64,000 bases of DNA. Origin: Colius striatus. Lineage: Eukaryota > Chordata > Aves > Coliiformes > Coliidae. The translations under genes were made by a program, and so were the position numbers. The stretch spans positions 41,633,594 to 41,697,593 of the forward strand of contig NC_084789.1 in NCBI RefSeq assembly GCF_028858725.1, written 5' to 3'. Below are positions 15,101-30,100 of this stretch, piece after piece (position 1 is the first letter of the stretch; every line of letters begins with the position of its first letter). A model generated the notes under the pieces. The model was not told where the DNA came from. It ran no database searches and worked only from the letters and a program-made list of their open reading frames with translations.

Positions 15101-18100
15101 TGTTAGGACAGCTCCCACTCCCGAGCTGAGAGGCTGCTCAAATCACACTGGCACAGAGCACAAATGCCACTTCAGACACAGATAACCTGTAAAGTGGCTC
15201 CAGCTCCTCCACAAGTCGAGATGACTTTGCCCATGCCATCGCAGTTTTGGTTCCAGGCCCATGGAATTCAGAGCCCTGGGAAATTATTTAAAACAGCATC
15301 TTTTCAGACAATGTCTCAGCCCAAGAATTCAGGCAGGCTCCTGCTTCTGGAAAGTACAGTGTGTGAGGTGCTGAGCCTTAGCTACAGGCACCACAAGTCA
15401 GAGCAATGAGACACTGTTTATCAAAAAGTTTAATAACCAAAGTGTTCAGCCACTAATTCTTTACTGCAAGTCTTGAGTGGCGGTCAAGTGCACTCTCTCA
15501 GCTTTGGCAGATCTAATTACCCACTTGAAACCAGCAGCACAGAGCAAAACCACATTGCTGCTCATTTTTGGGATTATCAGGTTCATTTTGGACACAAGTA
15601 ACAAGGCAACTGGCCCAGTTTAAAGTAGGGAGCTGCATGAAATCACCCCCCCTCAGGTCTCTGCCAAACAAGACTCCCAGGCTACAGCTTCAATTAATGG
15701 CTGAAAGCAATGGTGATTTCCATGAACAGCAGCACAGGTTTTCATGTGCATCTTGCTATCAGCCTTATGTAGATGAAACTAGTTTTAGAAATGAGTTTAA
15801 TTAACAGTTCAGAGCTACAACAGGTCCTCCTCCAAACACAGCATGTTTCCCTGTTCCTCCCAGGAGCAATCAGCTGCTGAGCCCTTGCAGAACAGCACCA
15901 CAGTGCAATGGGACACAGAGAAACACGCTTGGAATCAACAGGTCTGGCAGTCACAAACTGTCAATCTCTTGACAGCTTTACAAAGATAGATGTGTGGTTC
16001 ATCTATTAGAAAAACTCTGTTGTTCTTCTATGGTTTAAGCTAAGAGATTCACGTTCTCCTTCTCACTTTCCTCCCTGCTGCAGAAGAGACGACCAGGTAT
16101 TGCATCAAGGCTTGCACAGGTGAAGTGATCTTAGTGAATTACTAACAATTAGAAAGGTAGCAATGCTCACAGATCAGCTCTCCTCCAGCGGGCAGTAACA
16201 CACGAGGGAAATTGATCTATCACCACTTTTCCAAGGACTTCTGAAAACAACAGAGTGCTTCCAGTTCCTCACCATATTTTGCTTTCTCAGTTGGAAAGCA
16301 CTGGCAATCCACACATTCAGGCACCTGCCAGCAACCCATTATACATCAGCACACACGTGTCACGGCTTCACTTCTATAACAGCCAGGTAAAACCCATGCT
16401 TGTATGATAAGAAGCAGCAGCAAAGCTGACATCCTCACCCCAAAGTGGCTTTTTCTTATCTGAAGAAGTTCTGTTTGGATGTGGCTCAAGCAGAAGCCTG
16501 TTTTTCCACACTATCAATGAAGGAATTGAAACCCACAACAGACACAACTCTTACTACTTGTGTTTTTCATATGTAATGCATTGTAATGCACAGTCACTGC
16601 TGCAGTACTTGTGTGTACACATCCACACTGAACACAGTGTTTCCATGGCCTTCAAACCCAGCTTTTAAGGTTTATATTTACCCAAGGCTCCTCCCAGCAA
16701 GTATTGCAGACGCTCTTCTAACCGAATCTAATGAATAAAAACGATGGTTTCTCCAATCCAGTCAGAAAATGCTTCTCTAGCTTTGGGATGCAGTGAAAGG
16801 GTTTGATGGCCTTGGAGATAAGGACAGGGTTCAAGTGTTTCATTCACAGCACTTTCATGCAGTGCCAACAAAATTACTACAAATCCTGGTTTTGTCAAAA
16901 GCAGAGTGGAATGTGTTTATGAAATGACTCTTTTCCTCCTAAACTGTATCTGAGGGAGACTTACAGGAAAAGAAATAAAGCTGAGTTATTTCCTGCTTGC
17001 ATCTCTGTCCTTTGAGAAGGAGAACAAAGAAATCTGACACTTGATAGCTACACTCCTCTTGAGCACCCATCCTTTGGACTTTTATCTGGAGCACAGGCTT
17101 GCATCAACAGTTAGGGAAAAGGTCCTACCTGCACTAAAACCAGAGGCTTGCTAAGTTGCTGCTGTGGTGCACAGGGAAGCTGATAAGCAAACACCAGGAA
17201 ATAAGGGTAGTTATTAGCACACAATCTTCTTTTCTCTCCAAGTCTCAGGTCAGAGGAGATAAAAGCCAGCTAATTATTTCTTCTACTTCTCTCTCATGCA
17301 AGCAAGCTTCATCTTTTGAAGCTACTTGCTTGCATACTGAAATTTCTGCCTGAGCCCTACCAGAATGACAGTTCAGCAGGGACGATGCCAGCGGTTCCAT
17401 GCAAAAGCCCTCCTAAACTGGCCAGTAACTTGATACAAGAAAAATCCTTTCCTTAGTCCAAATCTGTTGATGTAACCTCAAGGAAGACAGACCAGGGATC
17501 CAAAGCAGTTTAACACCACTTGAAGAGGCAGTTCACCCTGAAAACCTCTCATCTGATTCTGGACGAGAGAACAATACATGTCCCACCAGCCAAAGCAGGC
17601 TGCAGGACTCGATTCCTGCATGGCCTCTGCCAACACCAAAACAAACCAATCAACCTGTGTGACCAGACAGCAACAACAGCTCACAATTTCCCCTCTACCT
17701 AGTGCTGCTTTACCACTGTTACTCCTTAAATACTTCCCCTTTTCTGGTGAGGATAGGGGGGAGTGAGAAGTGGAGGGAAAAGGAAGGCTGCAGGGAGAAA
17801 AAGCATAACTCCATCTGCTCAGGTTTGGGGCTTTGTTTCCACTTTTAGTTCAAACAAGTCAAACTTTACTTCCTATCTTTCCACAAACCACAAACTTCAT
17901 CATAATAACCATCTCTGTTTCCTCTATTTTTTTCCTCCCACCGCATCCTTGAGCCTGGGGAACATTTTGTGGGCTAAACGAGGCTTCACTTTGAAGATCA
18001 GCCCCTCAGACAGCTTGTTCAAGGTCTGTGCAGCTGGTCTGTCAGCAACCCATTGACTTGGTTCATCCTTTAGTGCCTGATAAACCCCTAGTAAATATAT

Positions 18101-21100
18101 GACAAGGATTTTGACCATCTAATACTAATCTGACCTTTCCTAAGATGACAGCTGATGCCACCTCACAGATGGAGGATCTCCCAGAAAGGCTTCATGCCAG
18201 AGCATTCTCCAGGACTGCCCCTGCCATGCCCTCCTGGGTCAAGGAGCACAGACAGAGCAAGCTGGGTGAGATGAGCTGCCTCTTAGCAGATGTCCTTGGC
18301 TGCAAAGAGAGCAGCTGAGCCCAGGACTGCCTTCACCAGGATGGACAGGGATGCTGGAGAACTTGGAGACAACTTGGACAAAAGTAGATGTTCAACACAG
18401 TAGTGAAACATCATCTGAACACTTGGTACAAATCATAAAATGACTTTAGAAGAGGAAAAGGAAGTTTCTAAGACAGGATTAGACACTAATGTGAAATTCC
18501 AAGGTGCAAAAGCCTTTGCTGCTCCTGATCCAATCTAGTTGTCCTCAAGCTTTGCTTTCCCAGAACTGGAATGTGTTGAGGAACAGGTCAAGAAACACCC
18601 AGGGAGGAGCTGCTCTGCAGAACCTTCCCTGCTGCTGCACTAAGGCACAGTTTCTCCAAAACTTAAACTGTGTCCAGGATCTTGAGAAATCTCGTGTCTC
18701 CAGCACACTTTAGGGAACACAGAACATTTTCTGTGCCAGATCTTTTCTCTCCTGCTGCAGCTGAGCAGGACATGAGCAGGGCACCAGCCCTTAGCAGTGG
18801 CCTGCTGCAGTGCTCGGTGTGTCACCATGGTCCTTCCCACCCCGAGAGCTGCTCCCACCTCTCTGAAAGCTGTCTAGTCTAAAATATTTTCTGTATGGAG
18901 TTTTGGAGGACACACAAGAAGAAAATTTACTATCAGAAAACAAACATTCAAAATCCTGATTTTATCTAAGCCTCTTCCCACCCCAATAACATCGAACAGT
19001 TCGAGGATCCCTAAATGGAAATGCAACCAACACAAGGCTTAAAGGTCATCTCAAAGGAAAACTGTATGCAGCAAAAAAAGGCCTGTCAGTTCCACACACG
19101 TTATGCCAGACTGCCCTGACTCCATTTAGGGCTAAGGAAAAAAGAAACCAACCCCAGGAAACAGAAGCAGTTGGTTAAAGGGAATTTAAGGAGGTTCTTG
19201 ACAATTCTTTTCAATATCACAAAAAAGGATTTAAAACCACCCCAGCTGTGGCTACTGAGCCAGTAGTGCTTAACCTCTTGGTCCTCTGAACACATCTCTG
19301 ATGTGGGCTTGACCCCATCTCATCCTGGCTCCAGCCACACACAATATCCCACTTGGGCTGCACCACTGCAGTATCCACACTCTGTAGCACTGCCTGGGAG
19401 TTTTCCCACAATGGCACACAGGAGCTGCAGCCTCAAAGCACTTTGGATAACATGAAAACAGAAGTTTTCCCTGATTTCTCACTTTCCTGCCTGTTGGCAC
19501 TCAGGATGGTCACCTATCAGCAAGTAACTGGAGGAAAATGAGACTACTGTGAATAATGAAATGGTGCCTTTATAAACACATCTCTCCTGTCTCTCATTCC
19601 TGTATGCACTGACACTTGCAATGTAACTGGCACAACAGAGACCACATCAAGCTTGAAGCTGTTTCCTTGTTGAAATCTTTCATAATATGGCCTCTATCCA
19701 AACTAACAAATGCTCTCTGAAGAAAACAACATGCCTTAAACTGGAGTTGCTTTAAGATGTTAAGTAAACTCAATCAACTCTTTGAGCCACACCAACCTCT
19801 CAGCTGTTTCAGATGTGTGCTATATCTTCACATCTTATGGAAGTGAGGGTGTGTGCCAGCTGGTCCTTTGCACCAGCCACTCCAACCATCACGTGGGGCC
19901 ACAAAGCCTGAAAGTTCTGTGCGGATGGGGCTCCACTTTTTGTATTTTAGGTTCTCTTGACAGCCTGTACTTACGAGAGATAAAAAGCAGATCATAACCT
20001 TTTCACAAATATCCTTCCCTTGAATTACTCAAAGGAGTATCTTAGAGTCAACACCAATTCAGCACAAGGCCAGTGATGAGCTTCAGTACATACAAACCAA
20101 AAGGAAATCAAAGTCCTAAGGCAACTGGAATTACATCCTGCCAGCCTAACAACTCGTCTGTTTGCAGAAAGATTGAGATGTATGATTTGTTTTTCACAAG
20201 GAAAGCACTCTCACACAGTCCTCAGTAGCTGTGCAGCTCCCTGTCTGCTGACTGCATTTACTGTCAGTGCAGTGTTAGTAAGAAACCAGCACACATGTAA
20301 TCAGGAACATGGGACACCACCATAAGCATAACATTATATAAACAATCATTTTTAGCCCTCCTACCTAACCATTCCAACCTGAGAGACTGAAAGCTTACCA
20401 CAGCATATAAAGTTTAGGTTCAGGTAAGCACTTTCTGCCTTCAACCGAGCCTCGGGAAAATAAACACCTTTCCATGACCTTTCTGGATGCACCAACAACT
20501 TGTTGGCCAGCAAGGAGAGGTTCAAAAGGAGAAGCACCAGCTTAAAGACAAGACTCTTGAAGTCAAAACTAAAATCCTCTTCAAAATAAAGTACAACATA
20601 AAGCTGCTGTGAATTTGGAGCTTTTGAATGAAGAAATAACTCAGGTCTTGAATGTGGGTAAAATTACCAGTGATCAATGCTCCCTCATCCCTCACTTCTC
20701 CAGGATCTTTTGGGTTACTGTCTCACTACATCTAAAAGGTTTCAGTCTTAATCCAGGACACCATTTAAGAAATGTCTGGCATGACCCCAGTTACTTTTTC
20801 ACCATCAGAAAGATGATGACAAGCATATTGCACAAGTTCAGCCTGGCAGTCTCACACGGCACCTTGTCCCGTGCAGTCTCACAGAGACTCACTCCTACTT
20901 GCAGTGTCAGTTCCTATGTGTTGACAAGACAAACTTTAGCACAAAGCTGTAGCTGTCACCATGTCAGTCCAGAAGGACATTGCAGTCCTTAACCTCCCAC
21001 CCCTGCATTGCATTCTCTGAAGCAAGAAGCAACGGTACTCCTGATGTTCAGTGAGGGTCTGTAAACACATCATTCCACATTCTCACCTGGATGGCAAATA

Positions 21101-24100
21101 TGTTAGTAAGGTATGAGTGAAAAGGAGATTTCAGTACTGAAGCTCTTGTTCTGTAAGAGTTTGAGACAGGAGGCAGCATGAGAAGGTGCTATGGCAGATA
21201 AGATGTGCCTAACTCTACAGAGTAACATTTCACTACATGGCAGCCACGAGCTTCTCAGTCTCCACCTGCCAAAATAAATTTACTGCCATTGAAGGTTGCT
21301 AACATTTTTCCCTGATTAATCACTGCTTCCCTGCAGCATCTGTCCAAGCTGCCTGCTCTGCTAACGCTGCTCAGCCCACTGCAGCTGCTTATGCAACCGC
21401 AGGCCGTGCCGACGCTCTGGCGTCACCTCGCTCTGTGCCAGCCTGAAGGGAAGAGCAGCAACAGGAGCTCCAGGGGCAGAGGGCATCTGACCAGCACAGG
21501 GCTGAAAGGCACCGGCCCTCCTCGGGGACAGGATCCTGCTCAAAGTCCCACGTTGACAGGGGGGAATTGAAGTGGAGAAGAATGAAAGTGTTTGGGTCTC
21601 CTCCAGGTCACCTGGTGGCTGGAGCCCCGAGGGAACACTAAGCATTGGTAACAATCTCCTCTCAGGAAGTAATAACTGTAACTGTTAGGAAGTAACTGTA
21701 CATTATGGAACCCCCACAGCAGCATCCTAACAGGGCTCATTTCGTCTTGCAAATGTATACTCCAGACTTGGTTTAGGCCCTAGTGTTTAGCTTCACTTAT
21801 TTAATCCCTAAGTGGAGACAACTGCCTCTCATTTAACTTTCCCATTCATTTCAAAGGCGATTCCTCTTTGCAGCCCTGTCTGATATGCACTCAACAAAGA
21901 TGACTGCTCCTGGCTCCAAACAAACTGTTCATAACAGATGAGACAGGCCAGAGGACAAAGGTGGGAATGGAAAAGAATGGGAAAGAATGTCTTGAGCAGC
22001 CCAAACCTCTGAAACTACAAATCATCTTAACTTCTATTTCAGTTGTGTGTTCAAGTTCCTCACACCAGGATTTGAGCACTGTCACATACGCCAGATGCTG
22101 TTATTGGTGACAAATCTTCTAGCAGAAAGATCTTGCTGTGGATCAAGCATTAGGAACTTTACCTTGCTTCTGGGTGTTTTAGTAGATGGTGCTCTCAGAA
22201 GGCATCACAATGCTAATAGCTGAGGTACTATTTTCTGTACCTATCAGACCAGATCTTGGTCTCTGAGGAATCCACATATCACAGTTTCCAGTTTAAAGGT
22301 GTTTTCTCCCAGTTCTCTCATGCCCCATCTCATCAGCTCCAAGATCTGCATAGCCCCCAAGAAATGAACTACATGGCAGCTCAACACAAAACCTTGCTGT
22401 GGTTTTGCAACAACGAAACTGTCACTGAAACAGAGATTAGCCAGGGACTATCTAGGAAATTAGTAAGTGGGGCTGGTGTGACTCACACTAATTAACTGTC
22501 AATACTCCCAGAGACTGTTGCAAGGAGTCTGAAATCTATAGAAACCAGCCAAGAGATAGAGTCAATGGCAGGAGTAACAAGTTATTGCTTTCTGGAAGAT
22601 GACCTTGGGCAATTTCCACTCCAGTCAAGGCAGATGGAAGGGGAAGTTAGCAGCAAAAACACGAATGGAGAAACACTCCTGCTTCACCTGGGGCTGTTAT
22701 TTGTCTTTATGTGGACAAGCAGGGGAAGAAAAAGCAAGCTCACAGGTAAAGGCAACCAGAAAAGTTCAATGACTACTGGACAAAACATGAAATAACCTAC
22801 ACAACACACAGTGTCATGGCAAGTCCTGTTTCTGCCACATGTGGACCTGGCAAATGTGACTCATCTCTGGAGGAAATCCCAAACTGCTCTCCTGGCACAG
22901 TCACATGTGCAGATAGAAAAGAAGGAACTGAGTCTACAACAAAAAAGAGGCCACTCCACGTTACCAGTGGCATTGGCCAAATCTGCCAGGGAACTGCCGG
23001 CCGGTCCGAAAGGAAACAATGATTAAGATCACAGGACGGTTATATTTGGAAGGATGGAACAATCTCATACACTATCTTCACAAGTATGATCTAATAAGTT
23101 TTATGAGATCCCAAAAATACACTTGGTAAGAAAGCCAGTCAAACCAAGACAAGCAGATGCTATCTCCTTAATGGCAAGGTTATTATTACTATTTCAACTT
23201 CTTCTCTATGATGCAATTCAAGGCAAATCTAGCAAGAAAAATCCAAGGCTTACAAAGAAAGGCTAGTTACAGTCTCCAGATGTGACATCAAAAAGCAAAG
23301 CAGAGTGACACACAGTGCAGAAACCCCAGACAGTTAGTAGTAGGGTGCATAATTACACAACATAAGAGCTTGCAGCAGGGTAACGTGAGCGATGCTTCTG
23401 TGCCTTCCAGAGGGCCAAGTGCTGGGTAAACAGGAAAGCCTGTAAGAACATTTCTGAAGGCTGACATGTCAGGTAACAATGCCAGAAAGAAAAAACACAC
23501 AAATATGCTTCAGAAAAAGCACTTCAATTGTCACCTTCTCTGAGCACTGATGGCGCAGGAGCTGAGGAAGGGTAACGGAGGAAAGAGGACTGTCACCCTG
23601 AGTAAGCAGGAGCCCCAGGACCCTCAGCATCACCATGTGTCACCAGTTCCTACACTGGAAGGCTCTTGGGGATCCTAAGCAGAGAAGCAATAGATCCTTT
23701 TTCCAGTCAAATCTGTTCCCAGGCACTAGCCCCAGCACCTGAAGGCACCTAAGGGCAAGGACACCCCCACTGAAAGCCCTTGGTTCTTGCAGCACATTGA
23801 AGGTCCTGGGAAAGGAGATTCTGGTCTTAGCTGTTCTACAAAATCCTTCTGTTGCAAATACTTTCTCTGAGTTCACATACAACTTGTGTGAGACTGAAAA
23901 CTACTCCATTCTTCCACTCAAAGTGGAAGATGATGTCATTGCAAAGGACAAGTTAACACAGCAGCCAGCCCAAGGGGTGGGTGACAAAAGCCCTGAGCAG
24001 GGAGGTAAACGGGAGGCAAGATTATAGACCGAGACATACTGGCACTTGTGATTATCCCAGGGCTCCTGTGATAACTTGTTGCTTTTTTAAAGGGTACATC

Positions 24101-27100
24101 CTCCTGGAGTGGAATGAATAGACCCATCTGCACCCTCATTGCAGCGGTTTTCAGCTTTCATCACTGTTTGATGCAACCGCAGCACAACCCAGAGGCTTAC
24201 ACAGAAAGCAGCAAACAAGAGCTGTGCAGAGTTGAGTCTGTCAGTGCTGCTCACTCACCACACACACCCCTGCTTGGATGGGATAGGGGACACCATGGGT
24301 TCTCATGTTATTTCCTCCCCACATTCAACCAACCAAGGGAGTGTTTGGCACACGTGGCACTGCAGTGTGCAGAGAGGGCAAAACCACAAAGGAACTGCTG
24401 CCTTCAAAGACAGCAGTTTTTAGTTTGTAAAACGTCCACTGCAATCTTATTACTGAGAGAAGGCTAAAGTGGGCTCCCACTGTGCATGGGGACACCCAGT
24501 GAGGGCCTGAGGGGTGGGCACAGTTGTGCACTGCAGGCTGCTATGCAGTAAATTACTTGGGATTACTTAGTGTTATCAGCTTCTACATCAAATGCCTCAT
24601 TAAAGTACAGAAAGGCTGCTCATTTCTCTTAAACTGTTTGGGGCTAAGACAAGCCAAACCATTTACATATGAAAGGTTAGGGGGTTGGTTTGGGGTTTTT
24701 TTTCCCCTGAAAGCTTTCCCAGATGGGTTATGGGGCTTACCATGCTCATCAAGACAGACAAGAAGCTGGCATTGAGGTGAAAAATCCTCTGCGCTGCACA
24801 AAGGGTGTGAAAGAGCTGTGGGAATTACTGCCAGTGAGGTCTCTGCCAGGTAACAGGTGTGTAGTTATGGAGGAGCCTTCAAAAAGGCAGCAAAAACAGT
24901 CAGTAAAAATACCCCACAGCCCTGATCCTGACTAGTAAAACCTGTGCTCTCTGAAGCCTTTCCACATCCCTAGTTCAACATCAACTCATCTACTGAGCAA
25001 ACCAGTCTTTCTGTAAGAGCCTGCAGTTTTGGGGGGTGAACAGCACACGTTAGGAAATGTAACCCTATCTTTCTTTTTTCCCTGTCATTTAGTCAAGGTG
25101 CTACAAAATATCTTCAAGACTCCCCATTTCCTATATTTATGTGACATTTTTCTAGCTACAAGCACACCAGAGCAAAAGGAGAAGGTTAAAACACATCAGA
25201 TGGGGTTTAACACTTTAAGGTATTTTGACACGTTGCACAACTTTCAGGACTCACCTACATTCTTTGTTACAACATCCATTTTCAGTGCTCCCAAGCTACT
25301 CTGCACACCAAAACACGTGAAGTTATCTGTACAGGGTCTGCTTTAGTGAAAGAGCCTCTTAGCAAAGCAGCTGGATTTCCAGTTATGAATTAACTATGGA
25401 AAAAAACTCCCAGAAGCAGACCATGATCGACTGAAGAGTTTTCTCCCCCAACTTCACTAGCAACAAATCTGGGCTGGCCTCTGAAGTTAATCACCACCTA
25501 TGGTGTGTGAGCAGGCACCCAAACCCCACAGCACCCACGTTTTCAGGCATTCTGGGTGACTGCCTGGCACTGGCCACCCCTCCAGCACCCACAGGAACGG
25601 AGTTACAGTATCTAAAAAGCAAGCAAGCAGCCAGAATAGTTTGTTTAAAAACAAGACCAATTTTGGCAATGAGCATCCCTCTTCCAAGTCTCCAGAAACA
25701 TAAGCCCTTAATGGAGAACACGTTTGCCATCCACTGATTGGAAAAATTAAGCTAAATATTCCCAACCATTTCAAAACTGTTCAACTTGCCTTCACTTCCC
25801 CTTCAACCCCAGCTTGTATGCTCCTACACCAGGTTTGAAAAGGTTTACATGTATCTGCTTTCTCTTGGCATTTCCTCCAAGAGGGTTTAAACTCAGCATA
25901 ACTAAGACAGAGTCAGAGCATTAGCTGCCAGAGACAAGGGATGTCTAGCTTAGGAATGTCTGCATCCCTGAAAGCCAGGATGCAGCACGGCCCAAAGAAA
26001 CAAGAACAGAGACAAGATTTCTATTGTTTGTTTTGCTGGAAACATAAATGCAACATTTATTAGGAAAAAAAGAGAGGGGAACAAACATTCTACTTTTTCT
26101 ATCCTGCAGGCAAACACAAACACCGTGTTCTCTTCACCTAAAAGGGGTCGGGGCCACAGCACATAAAGCAAAGTTCCTTTCCTGCTGCACCACGGGCGAA
26201 ACTCAAAAATGGAAACACTATTATCAAGAAGCATCGTCCACAAAGCTACACAGCTAAGCCTTGGTCTTATTTTAGAAAGTCTCCCTGGTAATTTGCCTGT
26301 GCTTTTGAAAAGCAAGTAATATGTTTTGAATTATAAGAGGTTACAGGGACATTTTTGTGGTAAATTTGGACTTTCATTTGCAAAAAAACCCCTCAGTGCT
26401 CCAGAAAGCCTTTCGGAAATAACATTTTTTGGTCATTGCTAAGCACTTTTCAACCAAGTTTCACAGCTACTGTTCCAAGGAGCTGTTTACATCCAGCTTG
26501 AAAAGAATCCTGGGGTACCTAGGGCCCTGCAAGCAAAAGGAAAAGCTGCACGGTGTCTTTCTGATCTTTTGAGAAGGAAACAACAGCCAGTATACTCTCC
26601 ACAGTGTGCAGGGACAACTCTGCTCAGCAAGTTGAGTGAAACGCTCCCAGTGCTCAGGGGCTGGGCTTTGGGGATTTTTCTGGAGGTCTAAACTGTACTC
26701 ACAGCTCTTGGGAGTCTTTCATTCCTTCCCCTGGTCTTACAGCCAGGATCAAGAAGGAACAAAACACTGGGTGAGGAGGTATTAAGAAGAAGAGGAAGGC
26801 ACCATGTGCAGCCTGGGAAGTTGCTTTATGAACAGTGCATGGGAAGAGAGTCCTTCAAACAACAGTAGTTGCCTTTTTCCTTTGAAGGTGAAACTTCCTA
26901 TATCAGTCATTCTTGTAAACAAAATAACGTATTTAGTTGAGGTTTAGCAGCAGGAATGAAAGCAAAAGTTTGACTGTAAATATCTAAAAGGTACCTAGCC
27001 ACATGAAAGCTTCACTGTGCTCCCGATAACCGTGATGTGAAGGCTTTTACCACCACTAGAGGTTTTGCAGGGCGAGACAGCAGACTTGACCACCTCAGCA

Positions 27101-30100
27101 TAGCATAGAGGAGCTCTCTCTCAACAAAGCTGTGCTGTTCAGACAGCAGGGAAGGAGAATTTTTTGGGTTAGTTTGTTTTTCTCCACTATTCATTGTGAG
27201 ACAGCCTTTGCTGCCATCCAGTAAGCTGTTAAAATATGGGCTCTCATTACTCCTTGGCTGTTTTGCTTCCCAGACAGAGGATGTAGTAAATTGTTCCAGC
27301 CGCTTTTGGTTTCCCCACTGTGAGCTTGCCCTGGGCACCATAAATAAACCCCAGCACAGTGATGAAGGCACTGATCGGCCTGATACTTATAATGGAAGGC
27401 AGATATTAAAAGGGAATCTTTTCAGACAGCTTCAGCTGGTGCCCCAAAGCAGGATTCATTTGAGGTGTAGCCACGTACACCTGCTCGCCAGCAGAACAAG
27501 ACTGAAACCCTTCTACTGCTGGGCCTGAGAAGCAGAGCACTGCAAGACTGTCTGTGACCATGGGGCTGGGTCTCCCAGTCTATCATTAACACCTGTTTTA
27601 TTTAAAACGTCTTTATATGATACTCTCCTCCTCCTACCTCAGCTTCTCATTGCTGGGCTCTGACAGCACCTTATCTGTTGTCTATCTAAACCAAGACTCA
27701 CAGACAGAAGCGGGATGCCCGCTGCCCAGTGTCAGCTTGCAGCAGCTGGGCCCCTGCTGGCCAGGGGAGAAGAGCAGGAGCTGAAACAAAGCCAGGGAAC
27801 AGAAAACACTCACTCCTAGCAAAAGAGAGATTTGGAGAACACAAGCCTTTTCACCAATGCCTCCTATTCACTTCCCAAGACAGAACATCAGCATCTCCAA
27901 GCTGTTACTTCAGCATTTGAAAGGATCACAGTGGAAAACAGACCAGGAGAGGAACTTAACAGAGACAGACACATCAGTACAAATTAGCAGCAGCCTGAGC
28001 CAAGATCTCAAGGGCTGTAACCAAAAAGCCCTGAAAGGAACAGAAATCTTCTAGAAATGGTATTTCTGCCTCTGAGAACTGGAAATGAGCATTTGCTACA
28101 AAGGGACACACAGCTCCCTATTCAACAATTAGAGGCAAACCTGTGTCACACACCCAGTGTCTTCTCCCCCTCTCAGAATTTCTTCATTCCACAAAAAAGA
28201 TGCAATCACGACCCAGGGACTGAGGAAGGAGAGAGATGATGTAACAGTCAAATACCTACTGAGATCTGCATCTCTAAAAGGAATTAGAGTAATTATGACT
28301 AAAGGGGAAATGTTCAGGTAGTGTAAAAGCTTGCTCAGCCCAAAAGGAATGCAAGAGGTGGTGGAGTTGTAGATCAGTAACTCCATCTCAAGAGGGAGGT
28401 TTTGGAACAGGAGTCACTACAAAGGGCTCTTGACTAAGGGACACCATGAGACTCACTGGAAATATTAGCTAATATTTACTGTGAGAATTTAGCAGATCCT
28501 AAGTCTACCTTAAGCTAGGGAAATTCAGGTGGTGAGGATAAATTACTGCAGTTAAGATGATGCAGGTTATAAAAGCCATCTCAAACATGTGCTAACCAGA
28601 AACAAGGAGCAAGCTTCTGTTTTAGAGTATCACAAACAGAGGCACTGCCCACTCTCAGGGTTTTCAGGACTCCTGTTACTTCATCAGAATCTATTAAATG
28701 ATTGCAGAGGCAAGTATGAAAGCAAAAAGGCTGCTGAGGATTTCCTAAATTACCAGCTGCCTTTTTGTAGATACATTTTGTGTAACCAGCAGAGAAAAGG
28801 TACTAAAAGAAGATACAATTAAGGAGCGTCTCCTATTAAGCTAATTCACAATAGTTTTGGTTATAAAACTGATTCTGTAGGGCTTGTACTTCCCACCTGA
28901 CACCATACAGCAGGAATGTCCCTCCCCAGTCTGCTGCTAGCTGGCTACCTACACTTCAATTTTGCTATCTGTGCTCTGTCAAGTACCACAAAAGCAAGTC
29001 AGAGTGAGCTGGCGAGCCAGGAGCAGCAGGTCTGATGCACGGCAGTACCAGAGGAAAGACTCAAACCTGCAAGGACTGAGCTCAAAGACTGAGCTCATTC
29101 ATAAACCTGACCTCGTCTATTAGTCAACATCTACGAGTTAAAATGATTAAACACTCCCTCAGCCATGCTGCTATAAAAAGTCTACTGTAAAATGTCACTC
29201 TGGGAAAAGAAGGTGTTCATCAGCCAGGGGAAGACAGATGTGCAGAAGAGGCTCAGTGAAGCTATATAAATGGAGCACACTGGGAGGCACAACAAAGTCC
29301 ACCCAGGACGTCGTGGCAGTCAACGCTCCGCTCACACGGGCGCTGCCAGGAACAGTGAGCCCACCTGTAGCTGCTCCCGCTCTCCACAAGCTCAGAGAAG
29401 TCCCTGCAGAAGTCAGAAAGCTGCCCTGGAGCTTCCCTTTTGCTACTCTCCAGGTTGGGATTTGATTTTAAGTGAGATCAATGGCCTTTTCCATCTCTGA
29501 AGATCAAGCTGGACCCTGTCCAAGCTCATAAGTCAAATTGTGATGGACTAAGGGGAATTTTCATTCCATTCATTCCAAATTCTGACACCAGACAGCTCTC
29601 TGCAGGCTAGGCAATCCTGAGGAAGCCAAGAACAGTTGATGAGACTTAACTGCTGACAGCCCCAGCAGCAGTGAGGAGCATCCTGCAGCATCTGGGGCGG
29701 CAGGGAAGAGAGCAGACCCAGCAGCTTTTTAATCCAACACCACAGGAACGATTCAAACATTCATATCTATTTAAAATGAGGAAATTAAAATGGCTTAAAG
29801 GCATGAAAAGCTTGCTCATTACACATGAATATTTCATTCCCAAAAGCAGGAATGAAACCAAGCATTCACACAATATTTCCTCTGCCAGGATTAAGGATAC
29901 TTTACCACCTTGTGAGAAGCCAAACCTCTCCCACCACAACTTCAACCAAACATATGACCAGTTAATATGGTGCTCAAGAGATAAGAGAGCTGAGGGAAAA
30001 ACTCCAATGCAATAGACAGCACCCCTGTGCTCCAGCACTTTAGGGAAGATGAAGTCAAGGGAAGGAAAGCAGGAAGGGTGCTGTCAGGTGAAGAATCAAA